64,000 bases of DNA from JBNLBS01 sp050303415. Lineage in GTDB: Bacteria; Pseudomonadota; Gammaproteobacteria; Methylococcales; Methylomonadaceae. Location of the stretch: the NCBI GenBank assembly GCA_050303415.1, contig JBNLBS010000018.1, forward strand, positions 20,547 to 84,546. The letters are read 5' to 3'. The notes under the pieces were generated by a model. That model did not search any database. It had not been told where the DNA came from and saw only the letters and a program-made list of their open reading frames with translations. Position numbers and translations under genes: made by a program. Positions 15,617 to 25,865 of this stretch are shown here, one piece after another (within the stretch, counting starts at the first letter, position 1; each line of letters opens with the position of its first letter).

Positions 15617-16513
15617 ATGGATAAGTTGAAAAATATGCAGGTTTTTTGTCGTATCGTTGAATTGGGGACTTTTGCCGCTGTTGCCCGGGAAAAAAACTTA
15701 TCAGCCATGATGATTAGTAAGTATATGACACAGCTTGAAGGCTCACTGGGGGTGGCATTGTTGAATCGAACCACGCGTAGCGTCAGTTTGACGGAGGCGG
15801 GTGAAAGCTATTATTTGCGCAGTAAGCAATTGCTGGAAGACTTTGCCGAATTGGAAGAGTCGACGGCTCAATTAGGTCAGAATGTTAAAGGGACTTTAAA
15901 AATTAGCTCTCCGATTGATTTTGGCGGGCTCTATATGGCTTCTGCAATTGAAGCCTTTCAGCAGGAAAATCCGGGCATTAAGGTAACTTTATCGCTACAT
16001 AACAGCGGTGTTAATTTAAGTGACGGTCAGTTTGATATAGCTATTTTAGTGACCGATACTCTGGATCTTGGTGTGGTTGCCCGAAAAATTGCTAAAACAC
16101 GCTTATGTACTTATGCATCACCTAACTATATAAAAGAGTATGGCGAGCCGAAAGATATCAATGATTTGGCCGAGCATCGATGTTTGCATTACACCGATAC
16201 GCCGCATAAAGATTACTGGTTGTTTAATCAGAAAGGAAAAACCAGAAAGATAAAACCACAATGGCATTTTGCCTGTAATAACGGGCGAGTCCTGTGTCAG
16301 GCTGCTGCTTTAGGCATGGGAATTACTCAGTCACCGGAACTGTCGGTTGCCAGTTATTTGGAAAAAGGTGAACTGGTAGAAGTTCTACAGGACTTTAGAA
16401 TACCGTCGTTGGCTATCTACGCAACCTATTTGCAGCGCCGGTTTTTACCGGCCAAAATAACAACAATGGTTAATTTTTTGGTTAATTATTTTGACTCGCA
16501 ACAGACTGCTTGA
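15617..16513 (+). CDS. LysR-family transcriptional regulator
   Basis: A 298-residue regulator when started at ATG 15617, 6 nt after an AAAGGG ribosome binding site. An in-frame start at 15533 would add 28 unlikely residues before the usual MDKLKNMQVFCRIVELG opening. Residues 1-60 form the winged helix-turn-helix (FAAVAREKNLSAMMISKYMTQLE). The rest is the periplasmic-binding-like effector domain. It resembles the CrgA/DsdC-like branch with NRTTRSVSLTEAG. The targets are unknown; the divergent carbonic anhydrase gene and the downstream TetR gene are the nearest candidates. Confidence 0.9.
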   Translation: MDKLKNMQVFCRIVELGTFAAVAREKNLSAMMISKYMTQLEGSLGVALLNRTTRSVSLTEAGESYYLRSKQLLEDFAELEESTAQLGQNVKGTLKISSPIDFGGLYMASAIEAFQQENPGIKVTLSLHNSGVNLSDGQFDIAILVTDTLDLGVVARKIAKTRLCTYASPNYIKEYGEPKDINDLAEHRCLHYTDTPHKDYWLFNQKGKTRKIKPQWHFACNNGRVLCQAAALGMGITQSPELSVASYLEKGELVEVLQDFRIPSLAIYATYLQRRFLPAKITTMVNFLVNYFDSQQTA

Positions 16514-16561
16514 ACAAGCTGTTGTTGATAGATGAAAACAAACGAACTATAAAGTGAAAAA

Positions 16562-17164
16562 ATGGCCAGACGAAGTGAGCACAGTAAGGATGAGATTAAA
16601 CAAATGGTGTTGGCAGCCGCAGAAAATATTGTGGTTGATGAAGGTTTTGCGGCATTAAAAGTGCGCAAAATAGCCGTGGAAATCGGTTATACCGTCGGCA
16701 GTATATATATGGTGTTTGAAAATATGGCCGATTTGATTATGCATGTTAAGGCGAAAACCCTGTCAGACTTGGGTGGGCAGTTGGAGGCGGTCAATGCTGA
16801 TTCACCGGCTAAACAATGTATTGTCGCACTGGCAAAAAGCTATTTGTTATTTGCCCATGAGAATTTTAATCGCTGGAGTATGATTTTTGAGCACCGTATA
16901 CCTGCTGATCATATTATTCCACCATGGTATCAGGACAACGTAAATCAGGTCTTTAAACCGGTTGAAATGCAGTTTGCACGATTGGCTCCGGAGTGTTCAG
17001 AACAACAATGTAAAAAAGCGGCCCGTGCCTTATGGAGTGGGGTGCATGGTATCTGTATCTTATCACTGACCGGGAAGGCAGATGTTACGGGTATTCTGGA
17101 TGTAGAAGAAACTATTGTGTTATTGGTCGAAAGTTTTATCGATGGGTGGCGTGAATCGCTATAG
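16562..17164 (+). CDS. TetR-family transcriptional regulator with WHG-type C-terminal domain
   Basis: A 200-residue TetR regulator. The N-terminal helix-turn-helix covers residues ~10-58 (LKVRKIAVEIGYTVGSIYMVFENM). The C-terminal ligand domain contains ARALWSGVHGICIL, the motif of the TetR_C/WHG group. It follows the LysR gene by 48 bp in the same direction and may be co-transcribed. The ligand and targets cannot be read from sequence. No efflux pump is adjacent. Confidence 0.88.
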   Translation: MARRSEHSKDEIKQMVLAAAENIVVDEGFAALKVRKIAVEIGYTVGSIYMVFENMADLIMHVKAKTLSDLGGQLEAVNADSPAKQCIVALAKSYLLFAHENFNRWSMIFEHRIPADHIIPPWYQDNVNQVFKPVEMQFARLAPECSEQQCKKAARALWSGVHGICILSLTGKADVTGILDVEETIVLLVESFIDGWRESL

Positions 17165-17293
17165 CTGTATATTTAAGTAATACTACTGATTTTTATAAAT
17201 AAATAATACTTGATGCTAGTATAATTCAGGTGATTTTAACTAGTCAGCAACTGATGGCTTGAATTCAGGAAATGAACTGCGCAAGATTTTGCA

Positions 17294-19771
17294 ATGAGTA
17301 TTATTCAGACAAAACTCCTATATATAGCTCATGATACAGAGCTGACAAGACAGGCGAATGAGGCATTATGTCAGCATGGATATTTAGTGACAATTATCGA
17401 TTCTGGTGTCCAGGCTCTAGTAAGGATGCGGGAACAAAGGTTTGATCTTGCTATAATCGACATATGTCTAACCGATATGCATGGGTTGGATATCCTGAAA
17501 CAAATTCAATTGCGCTCTTATGCGAATTCAAGCATTATCTTATCTGACTACAGTGACCAAGATTTAATGTTGGATGCCCTTAAGCAGGGGGCGGATGATT
17601 TTTTGGCAAAAGATAATGCCGCTGTATTTCTGGACTTGTTACCGGTATGTGTTGAAAAAGTGCTGGCAAAGCATAGATTGCAGATCGAAAAAGAAAAGGC
17701 GGAAGCATCGAAAGCTAAGGTGGAAAGCTACTATAACTCTTTAATTGCCCATACCGATATTGTTGCCTGGGAATACTTGTTAAATGAAAGTCGGTTTGTC
17801 TATGTTTCCCCTCAAGTTGAGCAGTTGACCGGGCATACACAAGAAGAGTGGCAACAGAAAGATTTCTTAAAAAAAATTCTGGCCGAGGATCAGTTTAGCA
17901 ATCTGGTAGACAAGGGATTTGCTCAGCTGGCTGAACAAAAAGAAGTGGCAGTTGAAATTCAATTGCCAGCCAAGGATGGATTATCCGTACAAGTGAAAGC
18001 AATTATTTCCATAGCGGAGTCTTGTGAAAATTACGGCTCAATCATTAAGGGCGGTTTTATAAATGTCATGGATGCCCAGCAAATAAATGAAAAGCAGGTA
18101 CTTGCGGAAATGGTATTTGATACCGTCCATGAAGGCATTATGATCACTGATGTTGATAATCGGATCGAAATTGTCAATCCCGCCTTTACCAAGATAACTG
18201 GTTATACTGCTGAGGAAATTCGTGGTAAAAATCCCAATATTTTGAGTTCTGGTTTGCAGGATACTGAGTTTTATGCCGATATGTGGCAGGCCTTGAATGA
18301 AAAGGGACATTGGGAAGGCGAACTGTGGAATCGGAATAAAATGGGTAAGATGTATGCGGAAACCGCCTTTATTTCCAAGGTCTTTGACGAGCAAGGGAAT
18401 GTGCAGCGACATATTGCCGTTTTTGGTGATGTGACGGAAAGAAAGAAAGCGGAAGAAAAGATTTATTATCAGGCGAATTATGACACACTGACAGGCCTGC
18501 CGAATAGACAGCTTTTTAATGAGCGTCTGCATTTAACACTGGCGACAGCGAAACGAAATAAATCAAAACTGGCATTATTGTTTATAGATTTGGATCATTT
18601 TAAAGAAGTAAATGACAGTGCCGGGCACCACACCGGTGACCGATTGTTGATTCAGGTCGCTAAAAGATTGAAAGTTTGTGTACGCGATAGCGATACCCTG
18701 GCCAGGCTAGGGGGCGATGAATTTACAATTATCCTGAATAATATTGATAATAATCAACATATCGAATGTGTTGCCGACAAGATATTATCGTTATTGGAAA
18801 AGCCCTTTGTTTTGCCGGGCAATATTACCGCTGTTGTTTCTGCCAGTATTGGCATTGCGGTGTATCCGAACGATGGTAAAAATGATGCTGACTTGATCAG
18901 ACATGCTGATACGGCTATGTACGGAGTTAAGAGTAGCGGAAAAAATGGCTACCAGTTTTTTACCGCAGAAATGACAGAACAAGCCAGTCGGCGTCAATTG
19001 TTCAAAGCCGGTTTCAGGCAGGGTATAGAGAACAAGGAGTTTAAGGTCTTTTTTCAGCCGATTTGGCATTTGCAGTCTGCAAAGGTCAGTAGTGTTGAAG
19101 CGTTAATCCGTTGGCAACACCCGGAATTAGGTCTGATTGCTCCTGATGATTTTATTCCAATTGCTGAAGAAAGCGGCTTTATCCATGATTTAAGCCTATA
19201 TGTGCTTGAAGTGGCTATTCAGCAGATAAAGCGTTGGGATGAGTCTGGTCTAAACGGTCTTGTTGTGGCAATTAATTTATCGCCTATTCAATTTAAACGT
19301 TTGGATGAATGGTTGGCTCAAATGCATGCGTTTTTGTATGAATATAAGGTTGAGGCCCACAGAATTAAACTGGAAATTACCGAAACAGCATTGATGGGCG
19401 ATATGATCAGTGTGATGGAGACATTGTCCGAGATACAGTCATCGGGAATAGAGATCGCTTTGGATGATTTTGGTACGGGCTATTCTTCTTTATCCAGAAT
19501 CAGTGGATTACCGCTGAATTATATCAAGATAGATCGTAGTTTTGTCAGTCAAATCAGTGTTGATGGGCGTTGCAATATTATTGAGGCAATCATTTCTATG
19601 GCACACGGTATGAACTGTAAAGTGATTGCGGAAGGCATAGAAACCAAACAACAGCTGAATTATTTGATTAAACAGGGGTGTGACCTGGGGCAGGGGTTCT
19701 TGTGCAGCTGTCCTCAGCAGGCGGAGGATTTGACGGATATTTTAAAAGCTGCGTTTGTCTCATTTAATTAA
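17294..19771 (+). CDS. REC-PAS-PAS-GGDEF-EAL c-di-GMP signalling protein
   Basis: An 825-residue protein. The receiver domain (residues ~8-125) has the phosphoacceptor Asp56 in LAIIDICLTD and Lys in DFLAKDN. Two PAS domains follow (~145-255 and ~270-395). The GGDEF domain has an intact ARLGGDEF motif near 472. The EAL domain has VEALIRW near 600 plus LDDFGTGYSS and AEGIE. All catalytic signatures for diguanylate cyclase and phosphodiesterase activity are present, so either could dominate. No histidine kinase is next to it. It is a possible source of the c-di-GMP that the PilZ-ATPase at 8705-10501 or the LapG pathway might respond to; that link is inference. Confidence 0.92.
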   Translation: MSIIQTKLLYIAHDTELTRQANEALCQHGYLVTIIDSGVQALVRMREQRFDLAIIDICLTDMHGLDILKQIQLRSYANSSIILSDYSDQDLMLDALKQGADDFLAKDNAAVFLDLLPVCVEKVLAKHRLQIEKEKAEASKAKVESYYNSLIAHTDIVAWEYLLNESRFVYVSPQVEQLTGHTQEEWQQKDFLKKILAEDQFSNLVDKGFAQLAEQKEVAVEIQLPAKDGLSVQVKAIISIAESCENYGSIIKGGFINVMDAQQINEKQVLAEMVFDTVHEGIMITDVDNRIEIVNPAFTKITGYTAEEIRGKNPNILSSGLQDTEFYADMWQALNEKGHWEGELWNRNKMGKMYAETAFISKVFDEQGNVQRHIAVFGDVTERKKAEEKIYYQANYDTLTGLPNRQLFNERLHLTLATAKRNKSKLALLFIDLDHFKEVNDSAGHHTGDRLLIQVAKRLKVCVRDSDTLARLGGDEFTIILNNIDNNQHIECVADKILSLLEKPFVLPGNITAVVSASIGIAVYPNDGKNDADLIRHADTAMYGVKSSGKNGYQFFTAEMTEQASRRQLFKAGFRQGIENKEFKVFFQPIWHLQSAKVSSVEALIRWQHPELGLIAPDDFIPIAEESGFIHDLSLYVLEVAIQQIKRWDESGLNGLVVAINLSPIQFKRLDEWLAQMHAFLYEYKVEAHRIKLEITETALMGDMISVMETLSEIQSSGIEIALDDFGTGYSSLSRISGLPLNYIKIDRSFVSQISVDGRCNIIEAIISMAHGMNCKVIAEGIETKQQLNYLIKQGCDLGQGFLCSCPQQAEDLTDILKAAFVSFN

Positions 19772-19832
19772 AATACTTCCGCTCACCCCTTAAGCTTGTC
19801 AAGGGATGAACGAAAGGCTTGTTACGGGACTT

Positions 19833-21983
19833 TCACTCGCTGTTCATTAATTGATCGGCCAGATCGGTAGCTTGCGGATAATCGGTTTTTCCTGTAGCCA
19901 ACACCGGCAGTTTATCGACAATGAATACTTTTTTCGGCAAACTGATGCTGGCAACACCTTCAGACGCATCGGCCAAAGCTTTTGCCGTCGCCTGTTTTTC
20001 TGTGGTCAGCAAAATAATTTGTTCGCCTTTACGCGCATCAGGCAGGCTGACTACGGCATGTTGGGCATCCGGCCATGCGCTAACGGCTAACTGTTCTACA
20101 GCGGTTAATGACACCATTTCCCCGCTTACTTTAGCAAAGCGCTTGCTGCGGCCGCGGATATGGATAAAACCATCTTCATCGACATGAACGATATCGCCGG
20201 TAGCATACCAGCCTTTGCCGAAGACAGATTCAGGCGGCACCAGTTGCCCTGGATTATCGGCAAGTAAATAGCCGAGCATAATATTGGGCCCTTTTACATG
20301 CAGTTGTCCTGCATCCTCAATTCCAGGTACGGGTTCCAGCTGGTGTTCCATGGCGGGCATAAAACGGCCGACCGTTCCGGCTTTATAGTACATGGGCGTA
20401 TTGACCGATGTTACAGGCGCTGTTTCCGTGGCACCATAACCTTCCAGAATGCGTATGCCGAATTTCTCGGCCCAGATTTCGCGAGTACTATTCTGCAGTT
20501 TCTCCGCACCGGCAACCACATAGCGCATATTATAGAAATCATATGGATGTGCCTTTCTGGCATAGGCAGCTAAAAAGGTGTTGGTGCCAAACATGATAGT
20601 GGCATTGGTTTCATAGGCCATTTCAGGAATAACGCTGAAATGCAACGGCGACGGATAAAAGAATGTGGTCATGCCGTCCAGAATGGGCAGCATAGTGCCG
20701 ACAGTAAAGCCGAAAGAGTGAAACATAGGCAAAAAATTAAGCACCAGATCTTGTGCATTAAAGCTGATGCGGGCTTTTAACTGTTTATGATTGGCAATAA
20801 TATTGGTGTGTGAAAGTACCACTCCTTTCGGCGTGCCTTCCGATCCGGAAGTAAATAATACCACTGCGGGATTATGCGGATCATAATTCCTAGCCCTATA
20901 CCATAACGGCGTGGTATGGCATTGAATTAAAGCTTTGAGCTTGCTCAAGCCGGAAATCGAGCTCGCCAAATCTTCCAGGTAAACCAGTTTAACTTGTTGC
21001 GCAAGTTGCTCGGCATCGTTTTCCAGTTTCGCCAGTTCGATAAATTTACGCGATGTTAATACCGTTTTGACCTGAGCCGTTCGGCAGGAAGACAGCATAC
21101 CTGCCGAACCGGTGGAATAATTAAGCATGGCCGGTATGCGTTCATGCAGTTGCAAGCCCAAAATCACATATAAGGTTTTAATCGCATTGGGCAGAAAGAT
21201 TCCGACATTTTCATCTTTAGCGGTAATCCTGCGTAAGGCATTTCCAATAGCTATACTGCTGGTGATTAAGGTATTGTAGGATTGCGGCTTGCGCTCCAGG
21301 TCTTCAACAATGGTATGTTTGCCGCCATGAATTTTTTTGGCTTCCAGTAAGCTGGAAAAAATAGTCTGTTGAAAATGACTGGTTTTAAATATCATTTCGG
21401 TCATGATATCGGCTAAAAGATGACCGCTGTATTGACGCCTGGCTTTACCCCTTAAACCGACTGGAGGAGTGATCTTGGTCGGGGGCTGGATTTTTATGGT
21501 GATCTTGGGAAACAAGCGTAAACGAATCACTCTTTGCAGACGCGAGAAATGCGTATATTCGCCGCCTTCAATGCGCACCGGTAATACCGTTGCCCCCGAT
21601 TTGTCGGCAACCATACCGGGGCCGTCAAAAATTTTCATCAGTGAACCGGTTACGGTAATACGACCCTCAGGGAAAATAACCGTCCGGGTATCATTTTCCA
21701 TATGATGAATCAAAGACTTTAATGACAATGGATGGGTCGGGTCCATGGGGAAAACACGCGATAGACGCAGAAACGGCCTGATCCACCAGCGTCTTGATAT
21801 TTGCGTGTTAATGGCAAAGGTTATGTCATCGGGTAAAAACACTCCCAGCAGAAGCGGATCCAAAAACGACGTGTGATTGGCAATAATCAGTACCCGCTTA
21901 CCGGATTTTTTATAATTTTCCAGTCCACTGACTTCGACCCGGTAAAGCAAAGTAAGTAGACAAAATAAAAACTTCTTTAACAT
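19833..21983 (-). CDS. aas: Aas-like bifunctional lysophospholipid acyltransferase / acyl-ACP synthetase
   Basis: A 716-residue protein. The N-terminal acyltransferase domain has the HX4D motif (NHTSFLD, near residue 40) and FPEGRIT. The C-terminal AMP-forming ligase has VLFTSGSEGTPKGV and, near the end, YATGDIV and GRSKRFAKVSGE. This is the architecture of E. coli Aas, which re-acylates lysophosphatidylethanolamine and activates fatty acids onto ACP. I chose ATG 21983, which follows GGAGG by 7 nt, over a TTG five codons upstream. It lies convergent with the GGDEF/EAL gene and far from SbcC. The E. coli partner LplT transporter is not adjacent. Confidence 0.87.
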   Translation of the reverse strand: MLKKFLFCLLTLLYRVEVSGLENYKKSGKRVLIIANHTSFLDPLLLGVFLPDDITFAINTQISRRWWIRPFLRLSRVFPMDPTHPLSLKSLIHHMENDTRTVIFPEGRITVTGSLMKIFDGPGMVADKSGATVLPVRIEGGEYTHFSRLQRVIRLRLFPKITIKIQPPTKITPPVGLRGKARRQYSGHLLADIMTEMIFKTSHFQQTIFSSLLEAKKIHGGKHTIVEDLERKPQSYNTLITSSIAIGNALRRITAKDENVGIFLPNAIKTLYVILGLQLHERIPAMLNYSTGSAGMLSSCRTAQVKTVLTSRKFIELAKLENDAEQLAQQVKLVYLEDLASSISGLSKLKALIQCHTTPLWYRARNYDPHNPAVVLFTSGSEGTPKGVVLSHTNIIANHKQLKARISFNAQDLVLNFLPMFHSFGFTVGTMLPILDGMTTFFYPSPLHFSVIPEMAYETNATIMFGTNTFLAAYARKAHPYDFYNMRYVVAGAEKLQNSTREIWAEKFGIRILEGYGATETAPVTSVNTPMYYKAGTVGRFMPAMEHQLEPVPGIEDAGQLHVKGPNIMLGYLLADNPGQLVPPESVFGKGWYATGDIVHVDEDGFIHIRGRSKRFAKVSGEMVSLTAVEQLAVSAWPDAQHAVVSLPDARKGEQIILLTTEKQATAKALADASEGVASISLPKKVFIVDKLPVLATGKTDYPQATDLADQLMNSE

Positions 21984-21999
21984 AATGCGCCTCCACAAG

Positions 22000-22320
22000 G
22001 CATCTTAGCAAACTCTATTGCAGTAATCTTGCGTTTACTATAGAGAATAATTAAACAATGTTCAATTAATTTTTTCATCAACAGGCAGATAAAAATCTGT
22101 CGAAGACGGAATTGATCGGAAACCGGCTAGGAAGCGGGTGCTATTGTTCAGTTTTGAAGGTATGACAGTCGGGTATTAAATTACTATTCAATAGCTTAAT
22201 AGCATAAAATAACGCAAGTTATTATCTTATGACATAAAATGTCACTTCAACACTATGGTATTGTTTTGCAGCAAAGTATAATTAACCGGGTTTACACATT
22301 TTGGTCAACATCATTAAACA
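22000..22320. other. Upstream region of sbcC, no gene
   Basis: An AT-rich spacer. It contains a perfect small palindrome TGACAT-AAA-ATGTCA at 22230-22244, a possible operator, and a TATAAT at 22277-22282 that could be a -10 box for sbcC. No convincing -35 box was found. No sbcD gene is present here. Confidence 0.4.
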
Positions 22321-25300
22321 ATGAAGATACGTAAAATTTATTTTAAAAATATCAATTCATTAGAAGGTGAAAACCAAATTGATTTTGATCAGTCGCCATT
22401 TGTTGACTCGGGTGTTTTCGCTATTACAGGACCGAATGGTTCGGGTAAAACCAGTATATTGGACGCAATAACACTGGCTTTATATGGTGAAACCTTCCGT
22501 TTTGACCGTCCTGGTCAACACGTGATGACCAAAAACACTGCGGATTGCTTTGCCGAGCTGGAGTTCTCTCTGGATAAACAGCGCTATAGAACGGGCTGGT
22601 ATGTAAAGCGCGAAAATAACGATCCTCAGGGGGAATTGCAACCGGCACAAATGCAGTTACTGCGCCTGACCGATGGTGAGCAGATGTTAGCCGATAATGC
22701 CCAACAGGTCCGCAGCCAGATTACCGAAATTACCGGTATGAATTTCCGTAATTTTACCCGCTCCATGATGTTGGCCCAAGGTGATTTTGCGGCATTCTTA
22801 AATGCGCTGGACAATGAGCGCATGGATATTCTGGAAAAAATCATCAGTACCGATATCTATGCCGATTATAAACAGGAAGTGCTGGATAAGGCGGAACAGG
22901 CCGAAACCCGGTTAGCCGAGTTACAGCAGCAATTGGATGCGATTGATTTAGTGCCGGCTGAAACCAGGGAAGCCAATGAACATGACCTGCTCGATTTTAA
23001 ACAACAGCTGGAAGAGCTGACAGAACAACAGCAGGGTTTGCTGCAACAGCAGGCCAGTGTGGAAAATATTCAGCAACTTGAGCAACAAGCCGTTCAGCTG
23101 GGACATGAAATTGACCGGTTGCAAGCCGGGGTGGAACAAAAGCAGCAGCAATTGAACCGGATTGATGCTTCGCAGGGCGCGTTGGAGTTCAAACAGGATG
23201 TAAACCAGATTAATGAAAAAGAACAGCAGGTTCGGCAAAGCAAGGATGATTTAGCTGCATTTAGGGATGAACAAAAGCAGCTGGAAAGCCGACTGGCCAT
23301 GATGAGTTTGTCCGAACAGGAGCAAACCCTTGCCGCAAAAAAATCAATTACCGAGCAAAAACAAGTAATCGGTGCATTGAATGAGCAAATCAGCCAGGCA
23401 TCATTGGAAAAACAGCAGCAGCAAGGTGTTTTACAACCGGTTAAAAACCAGTTGATAGAAAAACAACTGGTGCAGAAAGACATTCTGGAATGGCTGGAAG
23501 CGCATGCGGCAGATAAAGTCCTGCTGGAAAATATGCCGGAAGTGGGCAAGTTAACCAAGGTTCGGGCACAAATTAAGTCCTTATCCAGTAAGAAAAAATC
23601 GTCTTCAAAAGTCACTAAAACAACGAGTAGTAAATTAAAAAAGAATACGGCGGCAATTCAAACGTCACACAAGAAAATAAAAAGTTTTAAGCTTAAACTG
23701 CAGCAGCATGAAAATGAAATGCAGACGCTGGTTAAGGGTTACGATATTGAAAAAGTACAGGATTTAAGTGCCGAGCAGCAGGAACGTATTAATAATATCC
23801 AATATCTGTATGAATTAAGTAAAAGCTATGAAAACCTGACCAAAGGAGGTTTTTCTTTTTTCAGGCCAGCCAAAGATCACTTGGTACTTGACCTTGAACG
23901 TTTACAAGAAGACCTGAATCAGGCAACAGAGGAGTACCGACGGGAAAAAAATATCCGTGTGGTATTGGAAGATGCGGTCTGGCGTGAAAACCTGGCCAGA
24001 AAAATGCAGCAGGAACGCAGGCATTTAACCCCGGGAGATCCTTGTCCTTTGTGTGGTTCGCTGGAGCACCCTTATGCGACTCATCCGCCGGAAGATCATG
24101 ATTCCATGCAGGCTTTGGCCGACCAGAAAGCAAAATTGCAAACGCTGAAGCAAAATCTGGTGAATCTGGCTGAAAAAATTGAAAAAAGCAAACAGCAGCG
24201 GGTTAAAAACAAATCCACTCAAGAGCAACTGGCTAAAATTAACTCGGAATGGGCTATTGTCAGCAGTCGTTTAAATGTGGTGAACAAGCGTTTGACTATT
24301 GATAATTCCAAAGTCATTAAAAAATTGTTAAAGGCCGAGAAAACAGAGTTAAAAGATATTGCAACGTTAGCGGCAAAATATCAGCGCGAGAAAAATGCGG
24401 TCGAAAAAACCAAGCAACTGATCGCCAGAGAGGAAGCGTTGATAGAACAATTGCAAACCAGCGGCAGTCAGTTGGACGAGGCCTGGCATAGGCTGCCGCA
24501 AGAACTTAAAGATACTGTCAGTGCTTTAAGCGATGCCGAAAAAGAAGAAAAAATACTGGTCAAACAGCTGACCGAGCAGTTGTCTAAATTAGGTGAAAAA
24601 CTTCCTGGTAAAGGCAAGGAAGATGCTTTATTCGATCGGCTGAATCAACGACGCCAGGATTATCATGGTTATGAATTCAGGCGCAAAGCGGTGGCGGAAG
24701 AACTGGACGCTTTGCAACAAAAACAGACTGATTGTGAACAAAGCATACAGTCTCTGGAACAAAAACTGCAAAAGCTGAATGCCGAATTAAAAGCGGAAGA
24801 GACTGTCGGTCTGCATTTAGCCTTAATTGAAAAACAAAAGCTGATTGTTGAAAAAGAAAAGCTATACGCTCAACTGGAGTCTGAGTTAAACGATTTAATT
24901 CAAGCGTTAAATGCAAGGACCTTAACCACAGAATTTAACGATCTTATTGAGCTGAGAGAAACTCTGAGCTTAATTGAGCGTCGTTCAGACATAGAAGCCG
25001 AGCAAGAGATACAAAAAACTGAAATAGCTACAGCAACTCAGACGCTGGAGCAACTTCAAGCCAGACTGGCAACAGAGCAGGCGAGTCTGCCGGTAGGTTT
25101 ATCACAACAAGAATTGCAGCAACAACTCAAAACGATTAACGAACAAGTTGATATTGCCGCGCTGGAAGTCAGGCGAATGGAGCAATTATTGTTTGAAACT
25201 GAACAACAGCGGCAAAATTATGAGGTGCTGTTACCGGAGCTGGAAAATCAGCAAAAAATTGTCAACGAATGCCAGTTAGAAGTTAAACAGTTGACTGAAG

Positions 25301-25770
25301 AAAACGGTATGGCCTTCAGGCGCAGGGTGCAAGTGATGATGGCCGACAGGTTATTGTCACAGACCAATCAAATGCTGGAAAAAATCAGTGGACGCTATTA
25401 TATTAGGCAGCGTCCAAGTGATCAGGGGTTGGCACTGGAAATTGAGGATACCTATCAACAAGGCGTCAGGCGATTACCTAAGTCTCTGTCCGGAGGAGAA
25501 AGTTTTATCGTCAGTCTGGCATTGGCATTAGGTTTGTCGGCAATGGCCAACAATGGTCGCTCGGTTGATTCCCTGTTTCTGGATGAAGGTTTTGGCGCGT
25601 TGGATGCCGAAACGCTCTATACCGTTATTACCACTTTAGAAAGCCTGCACCGTCACGGCAAAGTCGTTGGCGTGATTTCTCACGTCGAAGGGGTGCATAA
25701 AAATATTAAAGTTCAGGTGGAAATGGCTAAAAAACCTAATGGTATGAGTGAACTGAAAAAGGTTTCATAG
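22321..25770 (+). CDS. sbcC: SbcC exonuclease subunit (Rad50-like SMC ATPase)
   Basis: An 1149-residue SbcC. Walker A GPNGSGKT is near residue 39. Two long coiled coils rich in Gln/Glu/Lys flank the zinc hook CPLCG near 575. The ABC signature SLSGGES is near 1055 and Walker B FLDEGFGALD near 1085. With the SbcD nuclease it cleaves hairpins and DNA ends during repair. The gene is intact. What is odd is that sbcD, which normally lies just upstream, is absent; upstream is 337 bp of spacer and the opposite-strand aas gene. sbcD may lie elsewhere in the genome. Confidence 0.95.
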   Translation: MKIRKIYFKNINSLEGENQIDFDQSPFVDSGVFAITGPNGSGKTSILDAITLALYGETFRFDRPGQHVMTKNTADCFAELEFSLDKQRYRTGWYVKRENNDPQGELQPAQMQLLRLTDGEQMLADNAQQVRSQITEITGMNFRNFTRSMMLAQGDFAAFLNALDNERMDILEKIISTDIYADYKQEVLDKAEQAETRLAELQQQLDAIDLVPAETREANEHDLLDFKQQLEELTEQQQGLLQQQASVENIQQLEQQAVQLGHEIDRLQAGVEQKQQQLNRIDASQGALEFKQDVNQINEKEQQVRQSKDDLAAFRDEQKQLESRLAMMSLSEQEQTLAAKKSITEQKQVIGALNEQISQASLEKQQQQGVLQPVKNQLIEKQLVQKDILEWLEAHAADKVLLENMPEVGKLTKVRAQIKSLSSKKKSSSKVTKTTSSKLKKNTAAIQTSHKKIKSFKLKLQQHENEMQTLVKGYDIEKVQDLSAEQQERINNIQYLYELSKSYENLTKGGFSFFRPAKDHLVLDLERLQEDLNQATEEYRREKNIRVVLEDAVWRENLARKMQQERRHLTPGDPCPLCGSLEHPYATHPPEDHDSMQALADQKAKLQTLKQNLVNLAEKIEKSKQQRVKNKSTQEQLAKINSEWAIVSSRLNVVNKRLTIDNSKVIKKLLKAEKTELKDIATLAAKYQREKNAVEKTKQLIAREEALIEQLQTSGSQLDEAWHRLPQELKDTVSALSDAEKEEKILVKQLTEQLSKLGEKLPGKGKEDALFDRLNQRRQDYHGYEFRRKAVAEELDALQQKQTDCEQSIQSLEQKLQKLNAELKAEETVGLHLALIEKQKLIVEKEKLYAQLESELNDLIQALNARTLTTEFNDLIELRETLSLIERRSDIEAEQEIQKTEIATATQTLEQLQARLATEQASLPVGLSQQELQQQLKTINEQVDIAALEVRRMEQLLFETEQQRQNYEVLLPELENQQKIVNECQLEVKQLTEENGMAFRRRVQVMMADRLLSQTNQMLEKISGRYYIRQRPSDQGLALEIEDTYQQGVRRLPKSLSGGESFIVSLALALGLSAMANNGRSVDSLFLDEGFGALDAETLYTVITTLESLHRHGKVVGVISHVEGVHKNIKVQVEMAKKPNGMSELKKVS

Positions 25771-25865
25771 GCTTAAATGTCATAAAGTAGCAGCATTGAC
25801 GGATTAAAACAGAATAATTAACTCTTTATCTATACTCCTTGGTTACATACACAATATAAAAAATT

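Noticed and set aside
23094..23615. Long minus-strand frame inside sbcC
   Set aside because: It is antisense to the Gln-rich coiled coil of SbcC and has no family features.
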